Shown: piece after piece, positions 39,121-48,849 of the stretch
Layout of the letters: each line of letters opens with the position of its first letter
Position numbering within the stretch: position 1 is the stretch's first letter
NCBI GenBank assembly: GCA_028280505.1
Contig: JANQLO010000016.1
Span: 1-64,000, forward strand
DNA from: Chromatiales bacterium
Lineage (GTDB): Bacteria; Pseudomonadota; Gammaproteobacteria; Chromatiales; Chromatiaceae
DNA: 64,000 nt
Direction: 5' to 3'
The notes under the pieces: generated by a model
Seen by the model: the letters and a program-made list of their open reading frames with translations, nothing else
What the model was told of the DNA's origin: nothing
Databases searched by the model: none
Made by a program: the position numbers and the translations under genes

Positions 39121-39564
39121 ATGGCGTTCGAACGAAACGAATCCGCAGGTTACCTTGTGAATCAACTGGCGCGTCTTTTTGCGCGCGAACTCCAGGATCG
39201 AATACAGCCGCTTGGTCTGACGACAGGCGTTTTTCCGGCGTTACTGCTGCTGTGGGAGAAAGACGGCGCGACTCAGCGTGAACTGGTCGAACAGCTGGAG
39301 ATCGAACAACCCACCATGGCGAACACGCTTACCCGCATGGAGCGCGACGGCTTGATCGTACGTAAGAAAGACCCTAACGATGGGCGCGCGCAGCGTATCT
39401 GGCTGACAGAGAAGGCGCGCGCTTTGCACAGTCCGGCGACCGCGGCGGCCGAAGGCATCAATAGCAACGCGCTGGCCACGCTGTCCAAAACGGAACGGCA
39501 AGCGTTCTTCAAGATCTTGCGTAAAATCATCGACGGTTTGAAGATCGCAACCGAATCGCCGTAG
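39121..39564 (+). CDS. MarR-family transcriptional regulator
   Basis: This 147-aa protein has the MarR winged-helix plan: N-terminal dimerisation helix, a recognition region TQRELVEQLEIEQPTMANTLTRMERDGLI and the wing RKKDPNDGRAQRIWLTEKA with the typical Asp-x-Arg pair. It likely represses itself and the divergent small membrane protein through two palindromes in the shared promoter. Its effector ligand is unknown. Confidence 0.92.
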   Translation: MAFERNESAGYLVNQLARLFARELQDRIQPLGLTTGVFPALLLLWEKDGATQRELVEQLEIEQPTMANTLTRMERDGLIVRKKDPNDGRAQRIWLTEKARALHSPATAAAEGINSNALATLSKTERQAFFKILRKIIDGLKIATESP

Positions 39565-40035
39565 CCTGGGAAACCGGCGACTTTTGCCGGAACGTTTCGC
39601 AATCAACACCCGTCGCCGCCGAGGCAATAAAAGCGCTCGTGCGCTTCGCTCACGTACAGGTCCCCTCTCGGTCATCGCCACCCGAAACGGTTGCCATTAA
39701 TAAGCCTTTAGTTCTTGTTGCAAAAGCCGATAGTAAAGCATGCATCGGATTTCATCAGGGCTTGCTGACAGGAATGGAAAACGTTCTCCGGCAACGTGCT
39801 CTGACCGAGCTGAACTTAACGGAAGGCCGGTCCATCAATGCCAATCGGGCATCGAGCAATGACGGCCGAGCCCGGAAACGGCAAATGCGTCTTCACAATT
39901 GAACCTGCTTTGCATCGCTCACCTTAAAGGACAAAAGGACAGCTAAACATCAAGCGTTGCCGCACGGACTTCTTCGCGGCTTATTCAACACCGTTTGTAG
40001 ACCCGGCATTTGGCGAGTAGTGATCAGTAACAACG
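39565..40035. other. Intergenic region, nothing recognised
   Basis: 471 bp between the MarR gene and the barrel candidate. An 87-codon open frame (39639-39902) has no ribosome site or familiar sequence and is not accepted as a gene. No repeats were seen. Confidence 0.35.
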
Positions 40036-41274
40036 ATGGACCTTCATTCACGCGCTAAAGACATCTTTGTTTCCTTTACGATGGCTATCTCACTTCTGTT
40101 CGCAGCCAACGTATTCTCGAAAGATGGTTCATCGATCGGCGTATTCGCCAAAACACGCCAGGACATCGATTATCGGCTCAATACGTTGGGAATCTCCGCG
40201 TCGCTGATAACGTCTGCCGGGCTTTTTCAATGTAAGCCCGGTGTGCTTCGTGGTGAAACCAGAATCGATTCATTCAACAACATCTTTGGAATAGGCGACG
40301 TACGGAATGCCGAATGGAAAAGCTTCTCGGCACGCGATATCGAATGCCGCTACGGCGCAAAGTGGAACGCTGCCGGGGGAACCGTCAAGGCCGGTTTCGG
40401 CGTTCGCGACTATCGAGGCAACACCGCCGACGAGCCCGGAGGCAAGGACATCAGTATCAAAGGGGCCGGTGCAATACTCGATTACGATGGCACCGACGTC
40501 GATGCGAGGCTGGACTGGCAGCGGGAAATCCACGACTACACCCTCAGAAACCGGGCCTCGCTTGCAAACTATGACAGCCTCGTCGATGCGACCGAAGATA
40601 CCTACGTCGCGTCAACGACATACAAAAGACTCTATTTTCATGCCGAACATGTCAGTGGTAATAAAGACAACGTCTATACCATATCGCTTTTTCCATCCAA
40701 TAGATTCCGTTATGCCCATACCGATGTCGCGCTCGGCACCCGATTCACACCACAGGGAAATGGTTTAACGCTAGTCGCACCGATATTCGGCGAAGGATCT
40801 TATCGTGGCTCTTTCAATCCGCTCAGAGGCGAAACCGGTTTGAAAGGCGTCAAACTCGCAGGGCGAGTCGATGCGTTTGAGATCGATTTCGATGTTGTTC
40901 GGCATAGCGGTGAAGGGGACCGGCCCTATCTACCGGCAACGAATCTGCTTACCGAAAAGAAGACCACGACAACCGTTTCCTTGGGCGTTAGAAGAAACGA
41001 CTGGCGCGTCGAGCTGGAGAACGCCAAATCCAATCACTCGGCCGATGCAACCATAGCCAGTCTCGTCTATGCAACGATACTGGGCGGCTATGGGCCTTTC
41101 AATAACAAGCGCATAGAAGACAAATGGTCACTATCGGCTTCATTCCCTTTGATGAAAAAACTGAGAGCGGAACTTTCTCTGTATTACACCGACCGACACG
41201 ATCGGCAGTACAACCACCCCGAACACAAGTACAACGAGAAGGGTGGATTCCTGCTGTTGAAGTACAGCGAGTAA
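40036..41274 (+). CDS. Probable outer-membrane beta-barrel protein
   Basis: This 412-aa protein starts with a signal-like segment (FVSFTMAISLLFAANVFS) and continues as short alternating amphipathic strands rich in Tyr, Asp, Arg and Gly, ending near-terminally in GGFLLLKYSE. That pattern suggests an outer-membrane barrel of about 16 strands. I recognise no specific family. The coding strand is somewhat AT-richer than neighbours and lacks a clear Shine-Dalgarno. It could be a porin-like or surface protein. Confidence 0.6.
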   Translation: MDLHSRAKDIFVSFTMAISLLFAANVFSKDGSSIGVFAKTRQDIDYRLNTLGISASLITSAGLFQCKPGVLRGETRIDSFNNIFGIGDVRNAEWKSFSARDIECRYGAKWNAAGGTVKAGFGVRDYRGNTADEPGGKDISIKGAGAILDYDGTDVDARLDWQREIHDYTLRNRASLANYDSLVDATEDTYVASTTYKRLYFHAEHVSGNKDNVYTISLFPSNRFRYAHTDVALGTRFTPQGNGLTLVAPIFGEGSYRGSFNPLRGETGLKGVKLAGRVDAFEIDFDVVRHSGEGDRPYLPATNLLTEKKTTTTVSLGVRRNDWRVELENAKSNHSADATIASLVYATILGGYGPFNNKRIEDKWSLSASFPLMKKLRAELSLYYTDRHDRQYNHPEHKYNEKGGFLLLKYSE

Positions 41275-41420
41275 TCGTGATTCGACAGACACAGGCGGTT
41301 TAGCGCAAGCCGCTCATCCGGAACAAATGAAACGACGCCTTAGAGACCGTTCGACAACAGGCCGTCGTAGGAGCTGAGCGGTGAAAAAAGGTACGGTTTG
41401 CGAAAAACCACAAGAACCGA

Positions 41421-42593
41421 TCAAGCCGATTCCGGCATCGATACATCCGCAACTTCAACACGGTTGCGGCCATTCGTTTTGGCCCGATAGAGCGCCTCAT
41501 CGGCCGTGGCGATCATGGCGTCCGGCGTTTGCGAGGAGACGAGTCGCTCGGTGCTGTAGAGACCGATGCTGATAGTGACTTTGATCTCCTGACCGTCGAC
41601 AGTCACCGGCTCTGAGTCCAATGTCCGACGTAACTCTTCCGCAACACGTATCGCCCCGGCGATTGGCGTACCGGGCAACACGGCGAGGAACTCCTCCCCG
41701 CCGATTCGGCCGACAATGTCATTGTTACGAAGACGTCGTTGAATAGTCGTGGCCACGTGTTGCAAAACCGTATCACCCACTTGATGGCCGAACCGGTCGT
41801 TGACCTGTTTGAAGAAGTCCACGTCTATGATCATGAGGCTCAACGACTGTCCTGCCGACTCCGCTATCGAGCACAGCTTATCCATGGCATCAAACAGCGC
41901 ACGTCGATTGGCCAACCCGGTCAAGGGGTCCTCCAGGGCAATACGACGATTTTGCTCGGCACTCTGCTCCACCGTCTTCAATACAAAACCGAAAGCGAGG
42001 AAAAACATGCCCAGGTAGTTGATCATGTAGAACACGGTGTTCAACGAATCCCGCGATTGGAACGGAGACACCTCATGCCAGCCGACCAAAAGCGCCAGTG
42101 CACGGTAGGCCATCGCCGACATTCCGACAACGAGCGTCATGGCCATGATTATGCGCCCACGTCCAACGATGAGGTTGCCGGATCGCAGAAGCACCCAGAG
42201 AATCAGGGCAATTTGATAACACAGGATAAACGAAGCGACGATCAACCTCGACTCACGATCATCAAGCAGCACCACGCTGACGATCAGCATCAAGATGACC
42301 GGTGTGATATAGAGCGCGGGCGCGACACGGCTACGACGAGAACTGAGAACCGCCAGCAGAATCAGCGTCAGCGTCAGCGAACCCAGCATGTTGCCGAATC
42401 CGACGGCCAAAACATCCGGTATCTTTCCCCGTGCCCCAAGTACCAGGTAATAGCCACTATTGGCAACCAGCCCCCAGGCAAGCTGCTTCAGGCCAGGGAT
42501 GGATTGGCGCAGGGCCACGGCCATCACCGCCATGGTCATCGCAATATTGGTGACGACACTGACAACGTAGAGGGTAGGGATATCGAGCGTCAT
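41421..42593 (-). CDS. Membrane-bound GGDEF diguanylate cyclase
   Basis: This 390-aa protein has six or seven membrane helices in residues 1-208, then a GGDEF domain with GGEEF at 298-302 and an RxxD inhibitory site (RNND, 289-292) five residues before it. It should make cyclic di-GMP under product control. The membrane part resembles an integral sensor of unknown ligand. It is the second diguanylate cyclase of the window and stands alone. Confidence 0.9.
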   Translation of the reverse strand: MTLDIPTLYVVSVVTNIAMTMAVMAVALRQSIPGLKQLAWGLVANSGYYLVLGARGKIPDVLAVGFGNMLGSLTLTLILLAVLSSRRSRVAPALYITPVILMLIVSVVLLDDRESRLIVASFILCYQIALILWVLLRSGNLIVGRGRIIMAMTLVVGMSAMAYRALALLVGWHEVSPFQSRDSLNTVFYMINYLGMFFLAFGFVLKTVEQSAEQNRRIALEDPLTGLANRRALFDAMDKLCSIAESAGQSLSLMIIDVDFFKQVNDRFGHQVGDTVLQHVATTIQRRLRNNDIVGRIGGEEFLAVLPGTPIAGAIRVAEELRRTLDSEPVTVDGQEIKVTISIGLYSTERLVSSQTPDAMIATADEALYRAKTNGRNRVEVADVSMPESA

Positions 42594-42793
42594 GCGAGGA
42601 CCTACAACTCCAAGCGCGCTTGAATCGAACGCAATTCGAGATGGATGCGCTTCCGTCGCGTCACGTCATCATATACCTAACGAACAGTTGTCGGACAGGA
42701 AAAGTGCACCCAGCCATGGGCGCATTCGCAAGACAGGCCGATTCGCCAACGTACGGCGCTGAACCGCTTACAAATTTCCGGTCCGACGTACTG

Positions 42794-43510
42794 TCAGAGC
42801 CTGAAGTATTGCGGCGGCTCCAGCGTGGCCTCCCCTTCCATTTCACCGTTTATCTCTTCGGTTTTGGCGTAAGAGCCCGGATTGTAATGATTGGGTGGGT
42901 GATTCAATTTAAGCCAGCCCATCTTCTGGTATGTGTTAGCGACCATTTGGGCACAGAATGAATTCATCATACCGCTATCGATATCTGCCTGCCCCTCCAC
43001 CCAGTGCATAAACTCTTGTTTTGTGGGAGGGAAGGGAGTGCCGTCGTACTCGTACATCACCGACCAAAGCTTCTTTTCGTCGACATCGACACCCCGCAGT
43101 CTCGCGACGGCGAAACGGTAGGTCGACCCATCGGGTGACGGGTAGAACTGGTCCAGTTTGGAAACGTAATCCTTGAGCACCAAAAGATGGGTACCGGGAT
43201 GATCCGGGTTCGATTCTTTGTGAATCTGATCCTCGAGTTTGTCTACGGTATCTGCGGTCCACAGGTAGAGTCGGGGATCGCCATGAAATCGGACGATCAT
43301 CGCCGAATGGCTGAAATCCGTACGATCGACCTCTTCAATAAGCCGGCTCTCTGCGGCGGTACCGCTACACAGCAAAACAGACCCACAAGTAATGGTATCC
43401 GCTATTTCGTCGAGCGTTTTGAGATTTGCCGGATCGTAGCCTGCCGGCGTCTTATGCCGTTTAACCGCAAACTCTTCCGCCTCATCCAGAACTGTCTTCA
43501 TAATCCCCAT
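42794..43510 (-). CDS. Permuted papain-like (YiiX/NlpC-P60 type) hydrolase
   Basis: The product is 238 aa from ATG 43510, which has TGGGGG upstream; the ORF to 43573 is longer but unsupported. The order is circularly permuted as in YaeF/YiiX proteins: GSVLLCSG, then the catalytic His in FSHSAMIVRF (about residue 68), and the catalytic Cys late in NSFCAQMVANTYQKMGW (about residue 186). Such enzymes cleave amide bonds in peptides, lipids or cell wall. No signal peptide is visible. It lies 143 bp after a class 3 lipase gene on the same strand. Confidence 0.75.
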   Translation of the reverse strand: MGIMKTVLDEAEEFAVKRHKTPAGYDPANLKTLDEIADTITCGSVLLCSGTAAESRLIEEVDRTDFSHSAMIVRFHGDPRLYLWTADTVDKLEDQIHKESNPDHPGTHLLVLKDYVSKLDQFYPSPDGSTYRFAVARLRGVDVDEKKLWSVMYEYDGTPFPPTKQEFMHWVEGQADIDSGMMNSFCAQMVANTYQKMGWLKLNHPPNHYNPGSYAKTEEINGEMEGEATLEPPQYFRL

Positions 43511-43653
43511 ATCGTGCCCCCAAAGTTCGCGTGACTGTCGGTTCCCACCGGTCCAACACGCTGACCGATGCAATCAACCCCGAACAAGTAACGGCCGGCA
43601 AAATATAGACATTAATTCGATTTCGAGTTGTCGACCGACGAAGGTTGTTTATT

Positions 43654-44556
43654 CTATGCGTCGGGATGCTCGGAACAGATCGGTGCCTTCCCTTGTGGCA
43701 CCACGAGGCGCTTGGCGGAACAGACGCCTTCGCCATTCTCTCCCGCGCAGGTAATTACCGCCTGGTAATTGATACTGGAATGACTCGCCATAAAGTCTTT
43801 CTTGCCCAGTATGTCCGTACTGTAGAAAGCGATGAGATAAACCGACGGCGTGTGCTCGAACCCGAGCTCCGCAGGAGGAAGGTGGGGCACCGCGTCGTGC
43901 TTGTTCTGTACCCGTAGTATTGAGCAAGGGCAACGCTGTTCGACGAAATCGACATAGGCGCCATTGCCTACTCGGGGAGACGCGAAGTTGATACTTTCCA
44001 TTGCAATGGTAGGCCTGGAGAGCGCGAGATCCAGCACGAACAGTTGGCTCAGCGCCGCTCCCAGGCTATGGCCCGTGATGTAGACTTCATTGATGGGCCT
44101 TGTGGAGGCCTGGTACTTGTCAACCAAGGCGAAAAGCTGGTGTTGCATAGAGGCAACGTCGCCATCATCGACCTTATAGATGTCATTAAAGCCGGACTCG
44201 ACCCGCACATCGGCGGGCACCCCGACAGCCGCATCAAAGGGCGTAAACGCCTGCGGTTCGACACCGCAATCATCGAGCATATCGAGAAAACTGTCGGTCC
44301 CCCGAAACGCGAAGATGTAACGCCATGGCGGCGTCTTAGAGCAAAAAACCAAACCGAAAGGCTCGACCGTCTTATGGCGCCCAAAAACGGCATCGACGCC
44401 AGTCCAAGAATCCACGAGTTCAAATCCGGCTGGCGGCACCACCTGAGAGGTCGGCGCACGCTTACCGAGAAAGGCGTTGTAGGCCTGAATGCAACACTCG
44501 ATACAGAGCTTGACCCGGTCAGCATTGACTTTACGGATATCAGCGACGCAAACCAT
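43654..44556 (-). CDS. Class 3 lipase (alpha/beta hydrolase)
   Basis: The product is 300 aa from ATG 44556 (GGAAA upstream); ATG 44634 is an alternative with poor spacing. It shows the lipase class 3 pattern: FAFRGTDSFLDMLDD, the nucleophile elbow GHSLGA (Ser about 164), INFASPRVGN with the expected downstream Asp region, and a His near the C-terminal HSSINYQ. No signal peptide is seen, so the enzyme is cytosolic or exported by a dedicated machine. It precedes the permuted papain-like gene, suggesting a two-hydrolase unit. Confidence 0.85.
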   Translation of the reverse strand: MVCVADIRKVNADRVKLCIECCIQAYNAFLGKRAPTSQVVPPAGFELVDSWTGVDAVFGRHKTVEPFGLVFCSKTPPWRYIFAFRGTDSFLDMLDDCGVEPQAFTPFDAAVGVPADVRVESGFNDIYKVDDGDVASMQHQLFALVDKYQASTRPINEVYITGHSLGAALSQLFVLDLALSRPTIAMESINFASPRVGNGAYVDFVEQRCPCSILRVQNKHDAVPHLPPAELGFEHTPSVYLIAFYSTDILGKKDFMASHSSINYQAVITCAGENGEGVCSAKRLVVPQGKAPICSEHPDA

Positions 44557-45127
44557 CGATTTTCCGACTTTTAAAGAAAGCCTATCGTCCTGCGCAGACA
44601 AATGCGCAATAGCGGTCGATGCGGCCTCCCACATCTCTCTGTTTTGGTAATGGGCGGTTGTTTGGCGTACCTAATTCGAATTGTCAGTATAGTTTGCTGA
44701 ACGAACATCGGGAAAAACGACAGCCCGAGCACAAGACCAGGGTAAACACGGTCGAACGACGCTGTCATCCAATGCATAAGTGCCCATTGCGCCGATATGT
44801 TCCGAGCCGGGATAGTAATGATCGGCGTTCCTAATCAGCGCGAAATCGTGCGGCAAACCCCATAGTAAGCTCGAAATGCGGGCAAGCTACAGCGAACATC
44901 CGCTTGTTTGTGGTGTCGTCAAGTCATTTTTTTCGGAAAAACAATATCTTGTATGGCCATCACTTTGAACCCACCGGCCTTATCTGTTAGGGTCTGCCTC
45001 CCGTTGCAAACAACGACAACCGAATCCGCAATGGACAACCGGAGCCCGGCTACAGCTGAACACGGCTCCAGCAACACCGATTTTGGCCCGGCCATTCCGC
45101 CGGGGCAATTTGATCAGAGAGGTCAGC
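44557..45127. other. Divergent intergenic region, nothing recognised
   Basis: 571 bp between the minus-strand lipase gene and the plus-strand aminomutase-like gene. Short open frames lack ribosome sites and family resemblance. It marks the left side of the accessory region together with 42620-42793. Confidence 0.35.
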
Positions 45128-46516
45128 ATGTCCGCGATTACACCGATCCGACAACAAGACAACGCTGCCCATAGCGGCTCTGCATTCACGCCACGCCGCT
45201 TCAAGGTCTATACCCAACGGGACCTGGAACGCATCGAACAGCTCAAGGTGCTGACGGCAGAAACCCGCTTCGAGATGCAGGTAGTGGCCTCCGTGCTTCC
45301 GTTCCGCGTCAACGCCTACGTCATTGAGGAGCTCATCGACTGGTCTCGCGTGCCGGACGATCCAATCTTTCAGCTCACCTTTCCTCAGCGAGACATGCTC
45401 GAGCCCGCACTGTACGAGCGCATGGCCGACGCGCATCGCCAAGGTCTGCCGAAGGACGCATTGCAGTCCCTGGCCAAGGCATTGCGCGCCGAACTCAATC
45501 CGCATCCGGCGGGCCAGATGCAATTGAACATCCCGACCGACACCGCCGGTGAGATCATCAACGGCCTACAACACAAATACCGCGAAACCGTGCTGTTCTT
45601 TCCGAGCCAGGGCCAGACCTGCCACAGCTACTGCACCTTTTGTTTTCGCTGGGCACAGTTCGTCGGCGACAAAGCGCTGCGTATGGCATCGACCGAGGTA
45701 CAGCGCTTACACGCCTACCTGCGTGAACACACCGAGGTCAGTGATTTGCTCATCACCGGCGGCGATCCCATGGTGATGAAGACCAAACACCTGGTCAGTT
45801 ACCTCGAACCCTTGCTCGAATCCGAATTCGACCACATTCAAACGATTCGTATCGGTACCAAGGCGCTGACGTTTTGGCCGCACCGTTTCGTCACCGACGA
45901 CGATGCCGACGAGCTGATCGACCTTCTTTCACGGCTAGCCGACGCAGGTAAACATGTCGCGATCATGGCGCACTACAACCACTGGCGTGAACTCGACACC
46001 GACATCGCCCGGCAGGCCATCCTGCGCCTGCGCGAGGCGGGCACGACGATCCGCTCCCAAGGCCCACTGCTGGCCCATATCAACGATAACGCCGACGACT
46101 GGGCACGTTTGTGGAAAACCCAGGTCAAGCTCGGCATTGTTCCGTATTACATGTTCGTCGAACGCGATACCGGTGCACGCCATTATTTCGAGGTGCCACT
46201 GGCGCGCGCCTGGAAGATCTACCGGGATGCCATGCAACAGGTTTCGGGTATCGGACGCACTGCACGGGGCCCCAGCATGAGCGCCGCACCCGGCAAGGTC
46301 GAGATCCAAGGCGTTACCGAAATCGACGGAGAAAAGGTTTTCGTGCTGCGCTTCATTCAAGGCCGTAACCCCGATTGGGTACAGCGGCCCTTTTTCGCCA
46401 AGTATGACGAACAGGCGACGTGGCTCGACCAGTTGGAACCGGCATTCGGGGAACAGGCCTTTTTCTTTGAGTCCGAGTTTGCCGAGATGCGCGGCATAAC
46501 CGATGGATCACGGTGA
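45128..46516 (+). CDS. Lysine 2,3-aminomutase-like radical SAM protein
   Basis: The product is 462 aa from ATG 45128 (AGAGAGG upstream). The radical SAM cluster motif is CHSYCTFC (Cys about 165, 169, 172). KamA/EpmB features follow: LLITGGDPMVM, RIGTKALTFWPHRF and a late APGKVEI containing a Lys that may hold pyridoxal phosphate. The family moves the amino group of lysine between carbons 2 and 3, either to free lysine or on elongation factor P, and also includes paralogues of other substrate. With no epmA-like gene beside it, the substrate is open. Confidence 0.85.
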   Translation: MSAITPIRQQDNAAHSGSAFTPRRFKVYTQRDLERIEQLKVLTAETRFEMQVVASVLPFRVNAYVIEELIDWSRVPDDPIFQLTFPQRDMLEPALYERMADAHRQGLPKDALQSLAKALRAELNPHPAGQMQLNIPTDTAGEIINGLQHKYRETVLFFPSQGQTCHSYCTFCFRWAQFVGDKALRMASTEVQRLHAYLREHTEVSDLLITGGDPMVMKTKHLVSYLEPLLESEFDHIQTIRIGTKALTFWPHRFVTDDDADELIDLLSRLADAGKHVAIMAHYNHWRELDTDIARQAILRLREAGTTIRSQGPLLAHINDNADDWARLWKTQVKLGIVPYYMFVERDTGARHYFEVPLARAWKIYRDAMQQVSGIGRTARGPSMSAAPGKVEIQGVTEIDGEKVFVLRFIQGRNPDWVQRPFFAKYDEQATWLDQLEPAFGEQAFFFESEFAEMRGITDGSR

Positions 46517-46604
46517 GACAAGGCCGGTCGACCAACGTCGTTGGTGCAAGACTCTTTCTGCAAAAACGCGCGTCGGTGAGCACAAACGAACGCCAAGACC
46601 GATT

Positions 46605-47420
46605 TCAATCCGATTGTGTCAATCCGGCCAACACCGCCTCGATCGCGTGCACGATCTCTTTGGACTTTCGGGAATCCGATACATGGCGGTGGGGTGAAGC
46701 GAAACGCCCCGAATCATTGTCGAAATACTGGCCGGAAGCGGTTTCGAATTCATCCGAAAGCGCCGAACGGATCAGTACTTTCGCACCGACGCGGATATCG
46801 CCGCCGGCCACGCCAAAGCCTTCTTTTACCATCTTGGTACCGAGCAGGGACCCCGGATTGACGGCGACAATGATCGGTCCATTTTCCTTGAGCGACAACG
46901 CCATGTCGCGAGACCACGCCGTCAGCGCCAGTTTGCTTTGCGCATAGGCTTCCATGTCGGATAAACGACCTTGCCCGGCCAGGGCCTTTATGTCGACCGG
47001 CGACTGTGCCGCGGAAGACAGATTGACCACCCGTCCGGAAGAACCGAGCAACGGCAGAAGTCGCTGGGTTAGCAGGTAAGGTGCCATCGTATTGACCGCA
47101 AACCGCACATCCAGCCCATCGCGCGTTCTGACGTCGGACGTTTTGTAAACGCCCGCATTGTTGATCAGCACATCGAGTTTGGCATGCTTTTGCGCCACGG
47201 CATCTGCAAACTTCTCGACATCGGCCATGCGTGAAAGATCCGCCATGTAACTTTCGATTTGCCCGGAGCCGGGCAATGCGGACAGTATCTTTTCCGCTTC
47301 TTTCAGCTTCGACGGATTACGGCCATGCAACAACACCCGGTGGCCTTGAGCAACCAGCATCTTGGCCGTTTCACGCCCGATGCCGTCGGTCGAGCCGGTA
47401 ATCAGAATGATCTTGGGCAT
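46605..47420 (-). CDS. Short-chain dehydrogenase/reductase
   Basis: This 271-aa SDR starts at ATG 47420 after GGAGGGAT. It has the NAD(P) motif TGSTDGIG at the N-terminus, NNAG near residue 85, and the active-site YAQSK, matching retinol-dehydrogenase-like members. The substrate cannot be read from sequence. The upstream extension to 47534 lacks support. Confidence 0.9.
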   Translation of the reverse strand: MPKIILITGSTDGIGRETAKMLVAQGHRVLLHGRNPSKLKEAEKILSALPGSGQIESYMADLSRMADVEKFADAVAQKHAKLDVLINNAGVYKTSDVRTRDGLDVRFAVNTMAPYLLTQRLLPLLGSSGRVVNLSSAAQSPVDIKALAGQGRLSDMEAYAQSKLALTAWSRDMALSLKENGPIIVAVNPGSLLGTKMVKEGFGVAGGDIRVGAKVLIRSALSDEFETASGQYFDNDSGRFASPHRHVSDSRKSKEIVHAIEAVLAGLTQSD

Positions 47421-47627
47421 GGTCTTATCCCTCCTGTTCAGTAAAGTCCGGCTCGGAAAAACACGGCAGGATGTCATCGGCCGAGTGTTCCAGAGTTCGT
47501 AGAGATCATTCAGGCTGGCCCGATTATGCCGCACGGCACGACCGCATAAACGTCACGGCTTCGCCTGTTGCTGATTCAGGCCATCATTCTGGCTAATCAA
47601 ATCCTGAAAATGCATACCCCGTGGGAT

Positions 47628-47990
47628 TCAATCGCCGAGGAAGAATGGGCTGATAGAGAGGTAGAGAATCAAACCGGCAACCAGTGTATACAGAACCACC
47701 TGAACCGGTTTTTCGAGCAGGTTCTGAAGAAAGGTCCTGTGCTGTCCGGCACGGCGAAGTCTTTCGTATTCCGCGCGTTTCTCACGGAAGCGATTTTTCT
47801 GGTAATCGTCCAGTAACGCCTTGGCACGATCGTACTCACGCTCGTCATTCAGCCAGATACCTGGTGCCGAGATACCCCAAGGTCCGGCCTGCGTCTCGTA
47901 GAAATCGATCCGGTGTTCTTGCAGCAGGCTCCGGATTTCCTCGATTTCGTCGTCGGGCGCGTAGCGCAGCTTGATGAGCAGTTTCGACAT
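47628..47990 (-). CDS. DUF6164-like small membrane-anchored protein
   Basis: This 120-aa protein begins MSKLLIKLRYAPDDE, with GPWGISAPGIWL and a C-terminal transmembrane segment (VVLYTLVAGLILYLSISPFFLG). It resembles the proteobacterial DUF6164 family, which has a ferredoxin-like N-terminal domain of unknown function. It lies 200 bp from the SDR gene on the same strand. Confidence 0.75.
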   Translation of the reverse strand: MSKLLIKLRYAPDDEIEEIRSLLQEHRIDFYETQAGPWGISAPGIWLNDEREYDRAKALLDDYQKNRFREKRAEYERLRRAGQHRTFLQNLLEKPVQVVLYTLVAGLILYLSISPFFLGD

Positions 47991-48072
47991 GTTTCGTTGG
48001 GGCGCCTATTGCGTGATCTCGGATTTGGCCACATTCCGAAAGTTTGAAACAGATGCCGAAGGCATTCTCAAG

Positions 48073-48093
48073 CGGTGAACCGCCCGTTCACCG
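48073..48093. other. Perfect 8-bp hairpin
   Basis: cggtgaac (48073-48080) pairs with gttcaccg (48086-48093) around a 5-nt loop. It lies at the left border of the accessory block, next to the larger repeat at 48116. Confidence 0.35.
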
Positions 48094-48115
48094 GAGTATC
48101 TCGCTAAACATTAAC

Positions 48116-48165
48116 GACGGACACCGTTCCCGCGCAACACATGTTGAACGGGAATAAAGTCCGTC
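48116..48165. repeat. Inverted-repeat element, left border copy
   Basis: Left arm gacggacaccgttcccg (48116-48132) and right arm cgggaataaagtccgtc (48149-48165) form an imperfect hairpin with a 16-nt loop. The right arm recurs as a perfect 17-bp inverted copy at 53958-53974. The family is unidentified; it may be the end of a mobile element or a palindromic intergenic repeat. Confidence 0.6.
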
Positions 48166-48195
48166 TTACCCCATTTGCCTAAATCACTGATTCAC

Positions 48196-48677
48196 TTAAC
48201 GACCAATCCTCGTGTGAAAGTCCGCCAACCACTCCGTAAGCGCGGGTTTACCGTCGACCTTGTTGTCATTGGCAAGACCTGTGCAGCGTCATAACCATTG
48301 TCCCTCAGATTGCAGAAGATCTTTCTCCGCCTGAAGTAGAGACCAATCTTAGTGAAGACCCTCCATCGATCCACGCGCCGTCGTAAACAGATCGGCAGTG
48401 GGCTGGTCTGGACGAGACAGACTCTGCAGCACGGCAGGATCGGACAGTTCGTGGGCAACCTCGTTGAGCATCCCGAAACTTTCAAAACTGCCGGTGTGGC
48501 GACGCCGGTACTCGGCAGCGGCAGCAACGCACGCGGCTAGGCGCCCGCCGAGGTGCCGCCGATGCCGACCAGATAAAACTTCTGGGCAATCTCTTGAATC
48601 ACCGATGGATAGAGTATTTCGCTGATGATGCCGCCCTTCATCACCGGATCACAGCATCGGTCTTTTGAGTCGCTCAT
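48196..48677 (-). pseudogene. Frameshifted patatin-like phospholipase remnant
   Basis: A good start (GGAGGG, ATG at 48677) opens a patatin-like sequence: CDPVMKGGIISEILYPSVIQE, then GIGGTSAGA with the nucleophile Ser. A TAG at 48537-48539 ends that frame, but the homologous sequence continues in another frame (AACVAAAAEYRRRHTGSFES and on to LSRPDQPTADLF, stop at 48349-48351), and again in a third frame (TGLANDNKVDGKPALTEWLADF, ending at 48196). At least two frameshifts and probably a deletion have destroyed it. It belongs to a different patatin subfamily from the intact gene at 51035. Confidence 0.75.
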
Positions 48678-48849
48678 GTTACCCTCCAAGCGGGTCTGAA
48701 ATTCCTCTTGCTACTCAGTCCTGATCAAAACAAAGCGTAAGACCATCATCCTCTTCCAGTCGGTTTTGTACTCGAACTATGCTCGCTTGCGTGCCCAAAA
48801 TGAGCTGCAGTGGTGCTCTGGATACTCGGAGCATTCCATTTGTATCGGA

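Noticed and set aside
39639-39902. 87-codon open frame between the MarR and barrel genes
   Set aside because: No ribosome site, poor codon pattern and no family resemblance.
44571-44777. 68-codon open frame upstream of the lipase gene
   Set aside because: It is short, lacks a ribosome site and has no recognisable domain.
48116-48165. Integron attC site
   Set aside because: The arms are an imperfect hairpin, but the RYYYAAC and GTTRRRY core boxes and an integrase gene are absent.
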